Source of the DNA: Streptomonospora sp. PA3 | GTDB taxonomy: Bacteria; Actinomycetota; Actinomycetes; Streptosporangiales; Streptosporangiaceae | Reading direction: 5' to 3' | Assembly (NCBI RefSeq): GCF_009728995.1 | Contig: NZ_VTZW01000009.1 | Location: 615,644 to 679,643 of the forward strand | DNA: 64,000 nt | Part shown: piece by piece, positions 8,436-16,297 of the stretch | Position numbering within the stretch: the stretch's first letter is position 1 | Layout of the letters: every line of letters begins with the position of its first letter | Notes under the pieces: generated by a model | The model's database searches: none | What the model was told of the DNA's origin: nothing | Seen by the model: only the letters and a program-made list of their open reading frames with translations | Program-made: the position numbers and the translations under genes

Positions 8436-9437
8436 ATGTCCACCACTGAAGAGCCGCGGCACCGTGCGGCTCAGGAGGCGACCGAGCCGGCCGGCCCCGA
8501 ATCCGGGGCGGAGTCCGGCGCCCGCAAGCGGCGTCCGCGCCGGTCGTTCCTTCCTTATGGGATGATCCTGCCGGCGGCCGCGCTTGAGCTGCTGATCCAC
8601 ATCGTCCCCATGATCCTGGGGATCTACATCGCGTTCACCTCGCTGACGCAGCTGACCATCCGGAACTGGACGTCGGCGCCGTTCGTGGGGCTGGAGAACT
8701 TCGTCCAGGGCCTGGATCCCGGCGGCGCGCTGGGCAGCGACCTGTTCCAGAGCCTGTTCCGCACCACCGTCTACACCGCGCTGGTGGTGGGCCTGTCGTG
8801 GGCGCTGGGCATGGCGGCGGCGGTGTCGCTGAACACCCGGTTCCGCGGGCGCGGCGTGCTGCGCACCCTGTTCCTGGTGCCCTACGCGCTGCCGGTCTAC
8901 GTCGCCGCGATCATCTGGGCGTTCATGTTCAACCAGCGCGACGGCATGATCAACCGGCTGCTGGTCCAGGACCTGGGGCTCGTGGACGACCGGCCGTTCT
9001 GGCTGATCGGCGAGAACGCGTTCTGGGTGCTGGTGATCGTGTCGGTGTGGCGGCTGTGGCCGTTCGCGTTCCTGATGCTGCTGGCCGCGCTGCAGAGCAT
9101 CCCCGAGGACATGTACGAGGCCGCGGCCATCGACGGCGCCTCCACCTGGAAGCGGTTCACCCGCATCACCCTGCCGATGGTGCGCTCGGCCAACGCCGTG
9201 GTGCTGCTGGTGATGGGGCTGTGGACCTTCAACGAGTTCAACATCCCCTTCCTGCTGTTCGGGGACACCTCTCCCGACAGCGCACGGCTGATCTCGCCGT
9301 TCATCTACGAGCACTCCTTCGTCAACTGGAACTTCGGGCTGGGCGCCGCGATGAGCGTGCTCCTGCTGATCGCGCTGATCATCGCCTCGGCGGTCTATGT
9401 CCGGCTGGTGCTGCCAAAGGGGCGTGGCAATGACTGA
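8436..9437 (+). CDS. Sugar ABC transporter permease (MalF-like)
   Basis: 333 aa integral membrane permease with about six helices after a charged N-terminal tail (KRRPRRSFLPYG). The EAA loop is EAAAIDGASTWKRFTRITLPMV, which docks the cytoplasmic ATPase. GGAGG lies 6 nt before the ATG. It pairs with the next permease to form the channel of a CUT1-type importer. The operon has no ATPase gene; actinomycetes often supply a shared MsiK-type ATPase from elsewhere, which I infer here. Confidence 0.92.
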   Translation: MSTTEEPRHRAAQEATEPAGPESGAESGARKRRPRRSFLPYGMILPAAALELLIHIVPMILGIYIAFTSLTQLTIRNWTSAPFVGLENFVQGLDPGGALGSDLFQSLFRTTVYTALVVGLSWALGMAAAVSLNTRFRGRGVLRTLFLVPYALPVYVAAIIWAFMFNQRDGMINRLLVQDLGLVDDRPFWLIGENAFWVLVIVSVWRLWPFAFLMLLAALQSIPEDMYEAAAIDGASTWKRFTRITLPMVRSANAVVLLVMGLWTFNEFNIPFLLFGDTSPDSARLISPFIYEHSFVNWNFGLGAAMSVLLLIALIIASAVYVRLVLPKGRGND

Positions 9438-10269
9438 GACACCCGGCTTCCGCTGGTTCCGCCGGATCACCCTGACCTTCCTCACCGTCTTCACGGTCAT
9501 GCCGCTGTATGTGCTCGTGGTGACCTCGGTCAAGCCGCTGGAGGACGTGCGGGGGCTGTTCACCTGGCTGCCGGACCGGTTGACCTTCCGGCCCTATGTC
9601 GAGATGTGGTCGACCATCCCGCTGGCCAGGTACCTCACCAACAGCCTCGTCGTCACCGTGACGGCGACGGTCCTGGCGCTGATGATCGCCATCCTGGCGG
9701 CCTACCCTCTGGCGCGGTTGCGCTTCCGCGGCAAGCGGGTGTTCAGCATGACCGTGCTGTCGACCCAGATGTTCCCCGGCATCCTGTTCCTGCTGCCGCT
9801 GTTCCTCATCTTCGTGCAGTTGGAGGAGATCCTCGGCATCCAGTTCACCGGCTCCTACACGGGGCTGATCATCACCTACCTGACCTTCGCCCTGCCGTTC
9901 TCGATCTGGATGCTGGCCGGGTACTTCCAGGCCATCCCCGAGGGGCTGGAGGAGGCAGCGATGATCGACGGCACCAGCCGCATCGGCGCGCTGTTCCGCG
10001 TCATCCTGCCGGTGGCCCGGCCCGGCATCCTCGCCGTGGGGGTGTTCGCCTTCATCACCGCCTGGGGCGAGGTGCTGTTCGCCTCGGTGCTGACCGACAC
10101 CGAGACCCGCACGCTCTCCATCGGCCTGAAGCTCTACACCAGCCAGGTCGACACCCTGTGGAACCAGTTGCTGGCCGCGTCGCTGACGATCTCCCTGCCG
10201 GTGATCGTCGCGTTCATCCTGGTTCAGCGGCACCTGGTGTCAGGGCTGTCGGCGGGCGCGGTGAAGTAG
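9430..10269 (+). CDS. Sugar ABC transporter permease (MalG-like)
   Basis: 279 aa, six predicted helices, EAA loop EEAAMIDGTSRIGALFRVILPVARPG, and a C-terminal sequence (FILVQRHLVSGLSAGAVK) typical of MalG-type subunits. The ATG at 9430 overlaps the end of the preceding permease gene by 8 bp, so the two are translationally coupled. It completes the membrane part of the LacI-controlled importer. A hairpin at 10334-10366 closes the operon. Confidence 0.93.
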   Translation: MTETPGFRWFRRITLTFLTVFTVMPLYVLVVTSVKPLEDVRGLFTWLPDRLTFRPYVEMWSTIPLARYLTNSLVVTVTATVLALMIAILAAYPLARLRFRGKRVFSMTVLSTQMFPGILFLLPLFLIFVQLEEILGIQFTGSYTGLIITYLTFALPFSIWMLAGYFQAIPEGLEEAAMIDGTSRIGALFRVILPVARPGILAVGVFAFITAWGEVLFASVLTDTETRTLSIGLKLYTSQVDTLWNQLLAASLTISLPVIVAFILVQRHLVSGLSAGAVK

Positions 10270-10333
10270 CCCGGGCGCTGCCCGGCGTGGCCTGCTCCGC
10301 GTGTCCTCGGCTAGCGTTGCCGCTGGTCGGTTC

Positions 10334-10366
10334 GGTGGCCGGTGCCGCAGAGCGGTGTCGGCCACC
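10334..10366 (+). terminator. Hairpin terminator of the sugar ABC operon
   Basis: GGTGGCCG and CGGCCACC form an 8-bp outer stem with an inner CCGC/GCGG stem; no U tract, as usual in high-GC genomes. Confidence 0.5.
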
Positions 10367-10396
10367 GCCCCTGAACGCGGACGAAAGGCACGGGAG

Positions 10397-11179
10397 ATGA
10401 GCAAGGCGGAGGCGGAGAGCCGCCGCAGCGAGGCGCGCCTGGAGGAGTGGCGCAGTCGGACGGTCGTGCCCATGGTGGTGGCCGCCGCCGTTTTCCTGGC
10501 GGCCTACGCCTGGCCGATCATCGACCCCGGACTGCCCGCCGTGTGGGAGGGGGTGTGCGCGGCTCTGCTGGCCGCGGTGTGGGCGCTGTTCGCCGCCGAC
10601 TACGCCGTCCGGCTGTGGTTGGCGCCGCGGCGCTGGGTGTTCGTCCGGCGCAACTGGTTCGACCTGCTGGTGCTGCTGGCGCCGATGCTGCAGTCGCTGC
10701 GGCTGGTGCAGGTCATCATGGTCCTGGGCCTGGTCAACAAGCGGGCGTCGATGACGATGCGCGCCAGCGTGTCCAAGTACTCGATCGCGGCGGCCCTGCT
10801 GATCGTGTTCTGCGCCGCGCTGGCCGTACTGGATGCCGAACGCGGCGCGCCCGGCGCCGTCATCCGCACCTTCCCCGACGCGCTGTGGTGGGCCGCCACC
10901 ACCGTGACGACGGTCGGCTACGGGGACATGTACCCGGTCACGGCCGGCGGCCGGATCGTGGCCGGCGTGCTGTTCACGGCGGGCATCGCCCTGCTGGGTG
11001 TGGTGACGGCGACGCTGGCCTCCTGGTTCGTGGAGAAGTTCAACGAGGGCCAGGAGAACGCGGCGGCCACCCAGAAGCAGATGGCCGAACTGACCGAGGA
11101 GGTCCGCACCCTGCGCGCCGAACTGGCCGCGGCGAAGGCGACCGCCGGTCCCGCTGCCGACACGGCTTCCGACCGCTGA
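10397..11179 (+). CDS. Voltage-gated-type potassium channel (ion transport protein)
   Basis: 260 aa. Four predicted membrane helices of a voltage-sensor-like module (including LLAAVWALFAADYAVRLWL and the Arg-bearing segment that follows) precede a pore module with selectivity filter TTVTTVGYGDMYP. The inner helix is VAGVLFTAGIALLGVVTAT. The C-terminus is a coiled coil (about 215-250) that likely assembles the tetramer. It would conduct K+ across the cytoplasmic membrane. Start at 10397; GGGAG is too close to be ideal. The gene stands alone between the sugar operon and the small islet that begins at about 11206. Confidence 0.9.
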   Translation: MSKAEAESRRSEARLEEWRSRTVVPMVVAAAVFLAAYAWPIIDPGLPAVWEGVCAALLAAVWALFAADYAVRLWLAPRRWVFVRRNWFDLLVLLAPMLQSLRLVQVIMVLGLVNKRASMTMRASVSKYSIAAALLIVFCAALAVLDAERGAPGAVIRTFPDALWWAATTVTTVGYGDMYPVTAGGRIVAGVLFTAGIALLGVVTATLASWFVEKFNEGQENAAATQKQMAELTEEVRTLRAELAAAKATAGPAADTASDR

Positions 11180-11205
11180 GGCCGGTGCCGTCGGGTCGGC
11201 CCTGG

Positions 11206-11282
11206 GGGGACACCACCGGTCCGCGCCGAGGGTGGTGTCAGAGCCGTTCCCGTCGCCGAGCGTGGCGCTGACACCATCCTCC
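11206..11282 (+). repeat. Left copy of an imperfect ~78-bp direct repeat bounding an islet
   Basis: From GGGGACACCACCGG to ACACCATCCTCCT this segment aligns by eye with 13115-13193, sharing the blocks GGGACACC, CCGAGG, GCCGAGCGT and GACACCA-CCTCCT in order. The two copies enclose all the small accessory genes of this islet. Confidence 0.55.
11234..11275. terminator. Bidirectional hairpin between K+ channel and HTH gene
   Basis: GGTGTCAG and CTGACACC form an 8-bp stem enclosing a GC-rich loop, located between convergent genes and inside the left direct repeat. Confidence 0.45.
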
Positions 11283-11528
11283 TCAGCCCGTCTTGGGCTT
11301 CTCCGTCTGGGCGGGACCGCCGGTCTGCGGTGGTCGGCCGTCGAGCCAGGCGTCGATGTCGTCGCGGCGGTAGCGGCGGTGGCCGCCCAGGGTGCGGATG
11401 CAGCCGAGGTGTCCCCGGTTGGCCCATTTGGCGACGGTGCTGGGGCGGACGCGGAACACCTCGGCGACCTCGGCGGCGGTGAGGTAGGCGGTGGCCTCGT
11501 CGGGGCCGATCGGGCCGGCGGTGCTCAT
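11283..11528 (-). CDS. BldC-like / excisionase-type HTH DNA-binding protein
   Basis: 81 aa with a MerR-type winged helix: YLTAAEVAEVFRVRPSTVAKW, then a GHLGCIRTLGGHRRYRRDDI wing, then a short polar tail. It matches the BldC/Xis-like helix-turn-helix family used both as developmental regulators and as excisionases of integrative elements. Start ATG at 11528 overlaps the stop of the upstream zinc-ribbon gene (ATGA), so the two are coupled. No integrase is nearby, so an excisionase role is not supported; a small regulator is more likely. Confidence 0.8.
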   Translation of the reverse strand: MSTAGPIGPDEATAYLTAAEVAEVFRVRPSTVAKWANRGHLGCIRTLGGHRRYRRDDIDAWLDGRPPQTGGPAQTEKPKTG

Positions 11529-11704
11529 GCGGCGGCCCCGGTGTGGTCGATGGCGGTGGCCCAACTGTGGCCGGGGGCGCCCTGCAGGTGGGCCGCGGCG
11601 CGGGCGAGTTCGGCCAGGACCTCTGGGCTGAGGCGGTTGCATTGGCAGGCGGGGAAGGGTTTTTTGCAGCCGGGGCAGATGTTGGTCGGCGGATAGGCTC
11701 GCAT
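11525..11704 (-). CDS. Small zinc-ribbon-like protein
   Basis: 59 aa hypothetical protein. The N-terminal part has CPGCKKPFPACQC, a CxxC...CxC arrangement suited to one zinc ion; the rest is a short helical region. GGAG lies 7 nt before the ATG at 11704. It forms a two-gene operon with the BldC-like protein through an ATGA overlap. Such tiny Cys-rich proteins paired with HTH proteins occur on actinomycete accessory elements; no function is assigned. Confidence 0.65.
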   Translation of the reverse strand: MRAYPPTNICPGCKKPFPACQCNRLSPEVLAELARAAAHLQGAPGHSWATAIDHTGAAA

Positions 11705-11948
11705 CGCGGTACTCCATTCACGGTGTGGGTGGAACAGCCCCGGCGTGTGGAAGCGGTCGGGGGCGCGCCGTTGCGGGCCGTCCTGGAGGGCGATTCCGGG
11801 ACGGCCCGTCGTGTGCGGGGGCGAGGTGGCCCCCGCCCGCCCAGGGACGGATGCTGCTGGGACGGCGTGCGGGGGTGCCCGGGTGCGGTCGGGTGTCATT
11901 GGCCCGGAGGCTGCGCTTCCCGAACCGCGTCGGGGGCGGGATGCGTCC
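11705..11948. other. Intergenic leader region with a stem-loop
   Basis: No gene seen. A 9-bp perfect stem (GGGCCGTCC at 11775-11783 with GGACGGCCC at 11799-11807) would lie in the leader of the minus-strand zinc-ribbon/HTH transcript. Palindromic repeat copy A begins at its right edge. Confidence 0.4.
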
Positions 11949-12200
11949 TGTTTAAGAAGCCGGTCACCACAGAGGTTGCGGCAATGGGGCTGGGTTGCGC
12001 GAAGCGCTGTGCGCCAGCTTGCCGCCGAGCGGCGGTGCACCTTTGTGGTGGAGGCCCGCCACCGGTGGTGGGGTTCCACCTGGGACGAGCTGCGTGCGCT
12101 CGGCGGCAAGCTGTGTTCGCGCTTCGCGAGGCGCACCCATTGCCGCAGCCTCGGTGGTGGCCGCCCCGGGTGGTGCCCGGTGGGTTCCTGGAAAGCGGCG
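11949..12200 (+). repeat. Nested-palindrome repeat, copy A
   Basis: Begins TGTTTAAG, then an outer left arm (GGTTGCGGCAATGGGGCTG), an inner arm AGCTTGCCGCCGAGC paired perfectly with GCTCGGCGGCAAGCT, a central GCCACCGGTGGTGG palindrome, and an outer right arm (CACCCATTGCCGCAGCC). It ends GGTGGGTTCCTGG. The same modules occur in the copies at 22437, 22764 and 60521. This copy lacks the middle arms found in the 22764 copy. No coding capacity is credible. Confidence 0.8.
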
Positions 12201-12219
12201 CTCCCGCCGTTCTTGAGCA

Positions 12220-12321
12220 CTAGGGGGTGCGGTGGATGTCGCGGTAGCGCTTCAGGGCCTCGGCCTGGGCTTCCAGCCATCGGCGCATGCGGTGCTCGTC
12301 CGACCAGTTCGCGAAGCGGTT
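12220..12321 (-). pseudogene. C-terminal fragment of an unidentified gene
   Basis: A 33-codon open frame ending in TAG, reading NRFANWSDEHRM, RRWLEAQAEALK and RYRDIHRTP in order. Third codon positions are almost all G or C, which marks it as once-coding. It has no start and is cut at about 12321, precisely where the DUF5753 frame on the other strand becomes recognisable. The parent family is unknown. Confidence 0.45.
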
Positions 12322-12853
12322 TGCGACAGAGATTCAGCAGTACCATCCGCTCCTCGTTCCTGGGCTGCTGCAGACCGAGGAGTATGCCAAGGCCACCATT
12401 CGCGCAGGAAATCGGACAGTTTCAGCGGACGAACTCGCTGCTCGTGCAGCGGAGAGGGTCGAACGTCAGCAGGTATTGCAGCGAGAGCCGGATCCGCCGT
12501 TTCTGCTCGTCGTCATATGTGAAACGGTACTGCAGCGGCCACTTGGCAGTGTCCAGATAATGCGGAAGCAGCTGGAGCACCTTCATAAAGCGTCGTACTG
12601 GGACAATGTCGAAATACTCGTGGTCCCGCACCCTACCTGGAACCATCCTGGCTTGGATGGTGGGTTTCGACTTCTTAGGCTTCCTGGCGCCGGTACCGTC
12701 CTCTACCTGGAAACCAGGGCCACCGGAGGGATCTTTATCGACTCCGCCACGGTGGACGAGCATGTTTCCCTTCTGGGGGACCTGCGAGGTGCGGCCCTGC
12801 CTCCCGACCAGTCCCGCACGCTCATCGAACGAGCAAGAGGAGAGTTCTCGTGA
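12287..12853 (+). pseudogene. DUF5753 regulator remnant lacking its HTH domain
   Basis: 188-aa open frame in which residues from about 13 on match the DUF5753 domain: TEIQQYHPLLVPGLLQTEEY, then PFLLVVICETVLQRPLG and a C-terminal LIERARGEF. Normal members are about 280 aa with an N-terminal XRE helix-turn-helix; that half is absent and replaced by sequence shared with the opposite-strand fragment. Codon usage is less GC-biased than the neighbours. The following DUF397 gene overlaps its stop (GTGA), the usual arrangement of the XRE-DUF5753/DUF397 pairs that actinomycetes carry in many copies. Probably inactive as a DNA-binding regulator. Confidence 0.7.
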
Positions 12854-13041
12854 AACCCAATGATGAAACCTGGCATAAGTCGTCGTACAGCAATGCGGAA
12901 AGCAACTGCGTCGAGATGGCTATAACCACCTGTGGAGGGGGAGCACTGCGCGACACCCAAAATCGAGGAGCCGGGTTCATCGCACTGCCCTCTGCAGAGT
13001 GGACAGCCTTCCTGCGGGCGGTGAAGTCGGCGGAGCTGTAG
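12850..13041 (+). CDS. DUF397 domain protein
   Basis: 63 aa with the family pattern WHKSSYSNAESNCVEMA, LRDTQNRG and FIALPSAEWTAFLRAV. DUF397 proteins are small partners of XRE-DUF5753 regulators; some such pairs behave like toxin-antitoxin or developmental modules in Streptomyces. The GTG start overlaps the stop of the DUF5753 remnant, so it relied on translational coupling. With its partner truncated, it may be an orphan. Confidence 0.85.
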   Translation: MKPNDETWHKSSYSNAESNCVEMAITTCGGGALRDTQNRGAGFIALPSAEWTAFLRAVKSAEL

Positions 13042-13056
13042 AGACCTCCCGCCTTC

Positions 13057-13110
13057 CCCTGACATCGCGACCCCTTCGGCTCCGGCCGAGGGGGTTTCGG
13101 CGTGTCAGGG
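13057..13110. terminator. Hairpin terminator after DUF397
   Basis: Outer stem CCCTGACA/TGTCAGGG and an inner CCCCTTCGG / CCGAGGGG stem form a two-tier hairpin immediately downstream of the DUF397 stop. Confidence 0.6.
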
Positions 13111-13114
13111 CCGT

Positions 13115-13193
13115 TGGGACACCCCGGTTCCGCCCCGAGGTGGCGCCAGCGCCACCTCCTGCCGCCGAGCGTTGCACCGACACCACCCTCCTT
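13115..13193 (+). repeat. Right copy of the imperfect ~78-bp direct repeat; contains a perfect hairpin
   Basis: Matches 11206-11282 in block order. Inside it GAGGTGGCGC and GCGCCACCTC (13137-13158) form a perfect 10-bp stem that may terminate the convergent iclR transcript. Confidence 0.55.
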
Positions 13194-13213
13194 TCTCGTC
13201 CGCCTCAGCCGCC

Positions 13214-14047
13214 TCATCCGCGGGCGCAGCCCAGCACCTCCGAGACCTCCCCCGCCGTGCGCGCGACCACGGGGCCCAGGTCGCGCATGCGCTCCTCGGG
13301 CATGCGGGACTCGGGGGCGCTGACGCTGAGGCAGCCGACCACGCGGGCCTCGTGGTCGAAGACGGGGGCGGCGACGGTGCGGATTCCGGGGGTGCGTTCG
13401 GAGAAGGACAGGGCGTAGCCCTGCTTGCGGATGTTCTCCAGCTCCTCCCGCAGCCGGGCGGGGTCGGTGATGGTCGCCGGCGTCACGGCCTCGATCGGGC
13501 CCGTCACCAGCTCCTCGGCCGCCGCCGGCGGCAGGAACGCCAGCATCACCTTGCCCGGCGCGCCGTAGACCAGTGGAATCGGCACGCCCAGTTCGGTATA
13601 GGTGCGGCGCAGCGCGTGGTGGCTCTCGACCTGGTCGATGACCGCGCGCTCGTTGCTGGGCAGCAGCTCGTGCAGCCCCACGGTCTCGTCGACCAGCGCG
13701 CGCAGCTCGCGCATGGCGCCCAGGGCAGCATCGCGCAGTGTCGTGGGGAAAGCGCCGCTGCGGGCGAGCTGCACCAGCAGCGGGCCGAGGGCGTAGCGGC
13801 GCTGCGCGGTCTGCCGGACGAGCCCGTTGGCCTGCATCGACGCCAGGATGCGGTGAGTGGTGCTGGTCGATAGCCCGGTCGCGCGGGCGATGTCGCTGAT
13901 ACCCATCTCCGGTCGGCGGGGACTGAAGCACTTCAGGATCGCCACGGCGCGGTCGATCGCCTGCACACCCGGCCTTGCAGCCCCGTTGCCCTTCGCGCCG
14001 GCGGCGGCGCGGCCTTCGGTCGTCTCGCTCAATTCGGCCCAACCCAT
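13214..14047 (-). CDS. IclR-family transcriptional regulator
   Basis: 277 aa. An N-terminal winged helix (ARPGVQAIDRAVAILKCF, then GISDIARATGLSTSTTHRIL) precedes an effector-binding domain with YGAPGKVMLAFLPP, ALSFSERTPGIRTVAAPVFDH and CLSVSAPESRM. It is divergent from a CoA-transferase/hydratase/TctCBA cluster, so it likely controls uptake and CoA activation of a carboxylic acid. The intergenic region carries the dyad TCCC-N7-GGGA (14096-14110), and similar dyads occur at 57.4-57.6 and 60.4 kb. Start ATG at 14047 is preferred by family alignment, although no ribosome binding site is visible. Confidence 0.88.
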   Translation of the reverse strand: MGWAELSETTEGRAAAGAKGNGAARPGVQAIDRAVAILKCFSPRRPEMGISDIARATGLSTSTTHRILASMQANGLVRQTAQRRYALGPLLVQLARSGAFPTTLRDAALGAMRELRALVDETVGLHELLPSNERAVIDQVESHHALRRTYTELGVPIPLVYGAPGKVMLAFLPPAAAEELVTGPIEAVTPATITDPARLREELENIRKQGYALSFSERTPGIRTVAAPVFDHEARVVGCLSVSAPESRMPEERMRDLGPVVARTAGEVSEVLGCARG

Positions 14048-14081
14048 TGACGTTAACGTGCTTGCAATCGTACGTTCCTGA

Positions 14082-14110
14082 TATACGGGATCGCATCCCA
14101 CTATACGGGA
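14082..14110. promoter_or_regulatory. IclR/CoA-transferase divergent operator region
   Basis: TATACGGGA occurs twice (14082-14090 and 14102-14110). TCCCACTATACGGGA at 14096-14110 is a TCCC-N7-GGGA dyad, and GGGAT-CGC-ATCCC lies between. It sits between the divergent iclR and CoA-transferase starts. The left-hand core, read in reverse, is CGTATAGTGGGA, identical to 60411-60422. Confidence 0.6.
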
Positions 14111-14132
14111 AATCCAAGAAACAGGTGCGTGG

Positions 14133-15347
14133 ATGAAGCCGCTCGACGGATTCCGGGTTCTCGACCTCACCCGCTTCCTCTCCGGGCCGTACTGCACGAT
14201 GGTGCTGGCGGAGCTGGGAGCCGACGTGGTCAAGGTCGAGCAGCCGGTCACGGGGGACGACTCGCGCCGGCTGGCGCCCAAGGTCAACGGCGAGAGCTAC
14301 CCCTTCGGCATGCCCAACCGCAGCAAACGCAGTGCCTCCCTCGACCTCAAGGACCCGCGCGGCCGCGATGCCTTCCTGCGCATGGCCGCCCGCGCCGACC
14401 TGGTCATCGAGAACTTCCGCCCGGGAGTGGTCAAGCGCCTGGGCATCGACTACGACTCCCTGCGCGAGATCAACCCGGCTCTGCTGTACTGCTCCATCAG
14501 CGGGTTCGGCCAGACGGGCCCCTACCGCGACCGGCCGGGCTTCGACATCATGGCCCAAGGCGCGGTGGGCTTCATGCGCATGACCGGCCACCCCGAGGGC
14601 CGCCCCACCAAGGTGGGCATCGCCATCAACGACATCGCCGCCGGCGCCACCGCCATCTACTCGATCCTGGCGGCCGAGCTGAACCGGCGCGCCACCGGCG
14701 AAGGCGACTACATCGACATCTCCCTCGTCGATGCGGGCCTAGCGTGGACGGTGTGGGAGTCGGGCGCCTACTTCGGCAGCGGCGAGGAACCCGCCCCCAC
14801 CGGCACCCGCCACCGCAGATCAACGCCCTACCAGGCCTACCGCACGGCCGACGGCTATGTGACGATCGGAGCCAACAACGACCGGCTCTGGCGCCGCCTG
14901 GTCCTCGACGCCCTGGAGCGGCCCGCCTGGCTGGAGGACGAGCGCTTCGCCACCCTGACGGCGCGCATGGAGCACATCGACGAGCTCCAAGAGGAGATCG
15001 AGGAGGTCACCGCCACCCGCACCACCGCCGAGTGGATCAAGATCCTCGACCGCGCCGGCGTCCCCGGCGGCCCGGTGCTCACCTACGCCGAGGCGCTGGA
15101 CGACCCGCACGTCACAGCACGCGGGATGATCAGCGAGGTCGAGCATCCCATCATCGGCCCAATGCGCACCATCTCCCCGCCCGCCAAGTTCGGCTCGGCC
15201 GAGTTCGGCATCCAGGGCCCCGCGCCCTGGCTGGGCCAGCACACCCGCGACGTCCTCGCCGACGCCGGTCTGAGCGAGGACGAGATCGAGGCGCTCTACG
15301 CCGAGCGCGTCGCCTTCGACGAGCACCCCGAACTGCACGGAAAGTAG
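14133..15347 (+). CDS. CaiB/BaiF (class III) CoA-transferase
   Basis: 404 aa, family III CoA-transferase. It opens with LDGFRVLDLTRFLSGPYCTM and ADVVKVEQP, then FGMPNRSKRSASLDLKDPRG, LVIENFRPGVVKRLGIDY and YCSISGFGQTGPY, all hallmark segments. In this family an aspartate forms the acyl anhydride intermediate. It moves CoA from a donor acyl-CoA to a free carboxylate, so it would activate the acid imported by the TctCBA system downstream. The next gene starts 5 bp after its stop. The exact acid is unknown; oxalate, 2-methyl-branched or carnitine-like substrates are all possible. Confidence 0.9.
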   Translation: MKPLDGFRVLDLTRFLSGPYCTMVLAELGADVVKVEQPVTGDDSRRLAPKVNGESYPFGMPNRSKRSASLDLKDPRGRDAFLRMAARADLVIENFRPGVVKRLGIDYDSLREINPALLYCSISGFGQTGPYRDRPGFDIMAQGAVGFMRMTGHPEGRPTKVGIAINDIAAGATAIYSILAAELNRRATGEGDYIDISLVDAGLAWTVWESGAYFGSGEEPAPTGTRHRRSTPYQAYRTADGYVTIGANNDRLWRRLVLDALERPAWLEDERFATLTARMEHIDELQEEIEEVTATRTTAEWIKILDRAGVPGGPVLTYAEALDDPHVTARGMISEVEHPIIGPMRTISPPAKFGSAEFGIQGPAPWLGQHTRDVLADAGLSEDEIEALYAERVAFDEHPELHGK

Positions 15348-15352
15348 GCAGC

Positions 15353-16135
15353 ATGTCCGACGACCTCCAGGTCGAGCGCTCCGGCGCGGTGGCGACCCTG
15401 ACTCTCAACCGGCCGGAGACCCGCAACGCCATCCGGTTGGAGATGTACCGCGAGCTTCCCGGAGTCCTGCGCGGTATCGACGACGATCCCCGCGTCAAGG
15501 TGCTGGTGGTGCGCGGCGCGGGCACCAAGGCCTTCGCCGCCGGCGCCGACATCAGCGAGTTCCGCGAAGTGCGCGCCGACGCCGAGAGCGCCCGCTCCTA
15601 CAACGAGCAGGTCGCGGCGGCCGAGCAGGCGCTGGAGGGCATGGCCAAGCCCACCATCGCCATGGTCCACGGCTACTGCGTCGGCGGCGGCTGCGGCCTG
15701 GCCCTGGCCTGCGACCTGCGCTTCAGCGACACCGCGGGGAAGTTCGCCATCACCCCGGCCAAGCTCGGCCTCGTCTACAGCCTGGAGTCCACCCGGCGGC
15801 TGGTGGACCTGGTCGGGCCCGCCCAGGCCAAGTGGGTGCTGTTCTCCGGCCAGCGCATGGACGCCGAGCACGCGCTGCGCACCGGCCTGGTCGACGTCGT
15901 GACCGAACCCGACGACCTGGCCGAGCAGACCTACTCCTTCGCTGAGCTGGTCAGCGGGCGCGCCCAGTACAGCGTCCGTACTGCCAAGGAGATCGTCCGG
16001 CGCATCGTCGCCGGCCAGCGCCGCGACGACGCCGAGACCACCGAATTGCGCAACGCCTCGTTCGACACCGAGGACTACGCCGAGGGCGTGCGCGCCTTCC
16101 TGGAGAAGCGCGCTCCCGAGTTCACCTGGTCGTGA
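15353..16135 (+). CDS. Enoyl-CoA hydratase/isomerase family protein
   Basis: 260 aa crotonase-fold enzyme. The oxyanion-hole segments are FAAGADISEF and GYCVGGGCGLALACDLRF, and the C-terminus carries the expected helices (YAEGVRAFLEKRAPEF). It probably hydrates or isomerises the acyl-CoA formed by the CoA-transferase encoded just upstream (5-bp gap, same operon). In the second catalytic glutamate region it reads GLVYSLESTRRLVDLVGP, which departs from typical fatty-acid hydratases, so specificity is uncertain. Confidence 0.88.
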   Translation: MSDDLQVERSGAVATLTLNRPETRNAIRLEMYRELPGVLRGIDDDPRVKVLVVRGAGTKAFAAGADISEFREVRADAESARSYNEQVAAAEQALEGMAKPTIAMVHGYCVGGGCGLALACDLRFSDTAGKFAITPAKLGLVYSLESTRRLVDLVGPAQAKWVLFSGQRMDAEHALRTGLVDVVTEPDDLAEQTYSFAELVSGRAQYSVRTAKEIVRRIVAGQRRDDAETTELRNASFDTEDYAEGVRAFLEKRAPEFTWS

Positions 16136-16297
16136 CGGCGGCGCGCCTCCGCTGCCCGCACGACCGGTCGCATCCGCACCAGCGGGACGCGGGCCCGCTC
16201 CCGCCCCGCACCCAGCGCCGCTCCGGCGGCCCGCATCCCCCCGACGCCAACCCCCCAACCGGAAAAACGCGCATCGCGCCGGCAAGGAGGCACCGCC

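Noticed and set aside
11949-12200. Insertion sequence
   Set aside because: No transposase frame and no clear target-site duplication by eye; outer arms are long imperfect palindromes rather than short IS ends.
11206-13193. Islet as a prophage or integrative conjugative element
   Set aside because: No integrase, replication, transfer or capsid genes; the BldC-like protein alone does not make an element.
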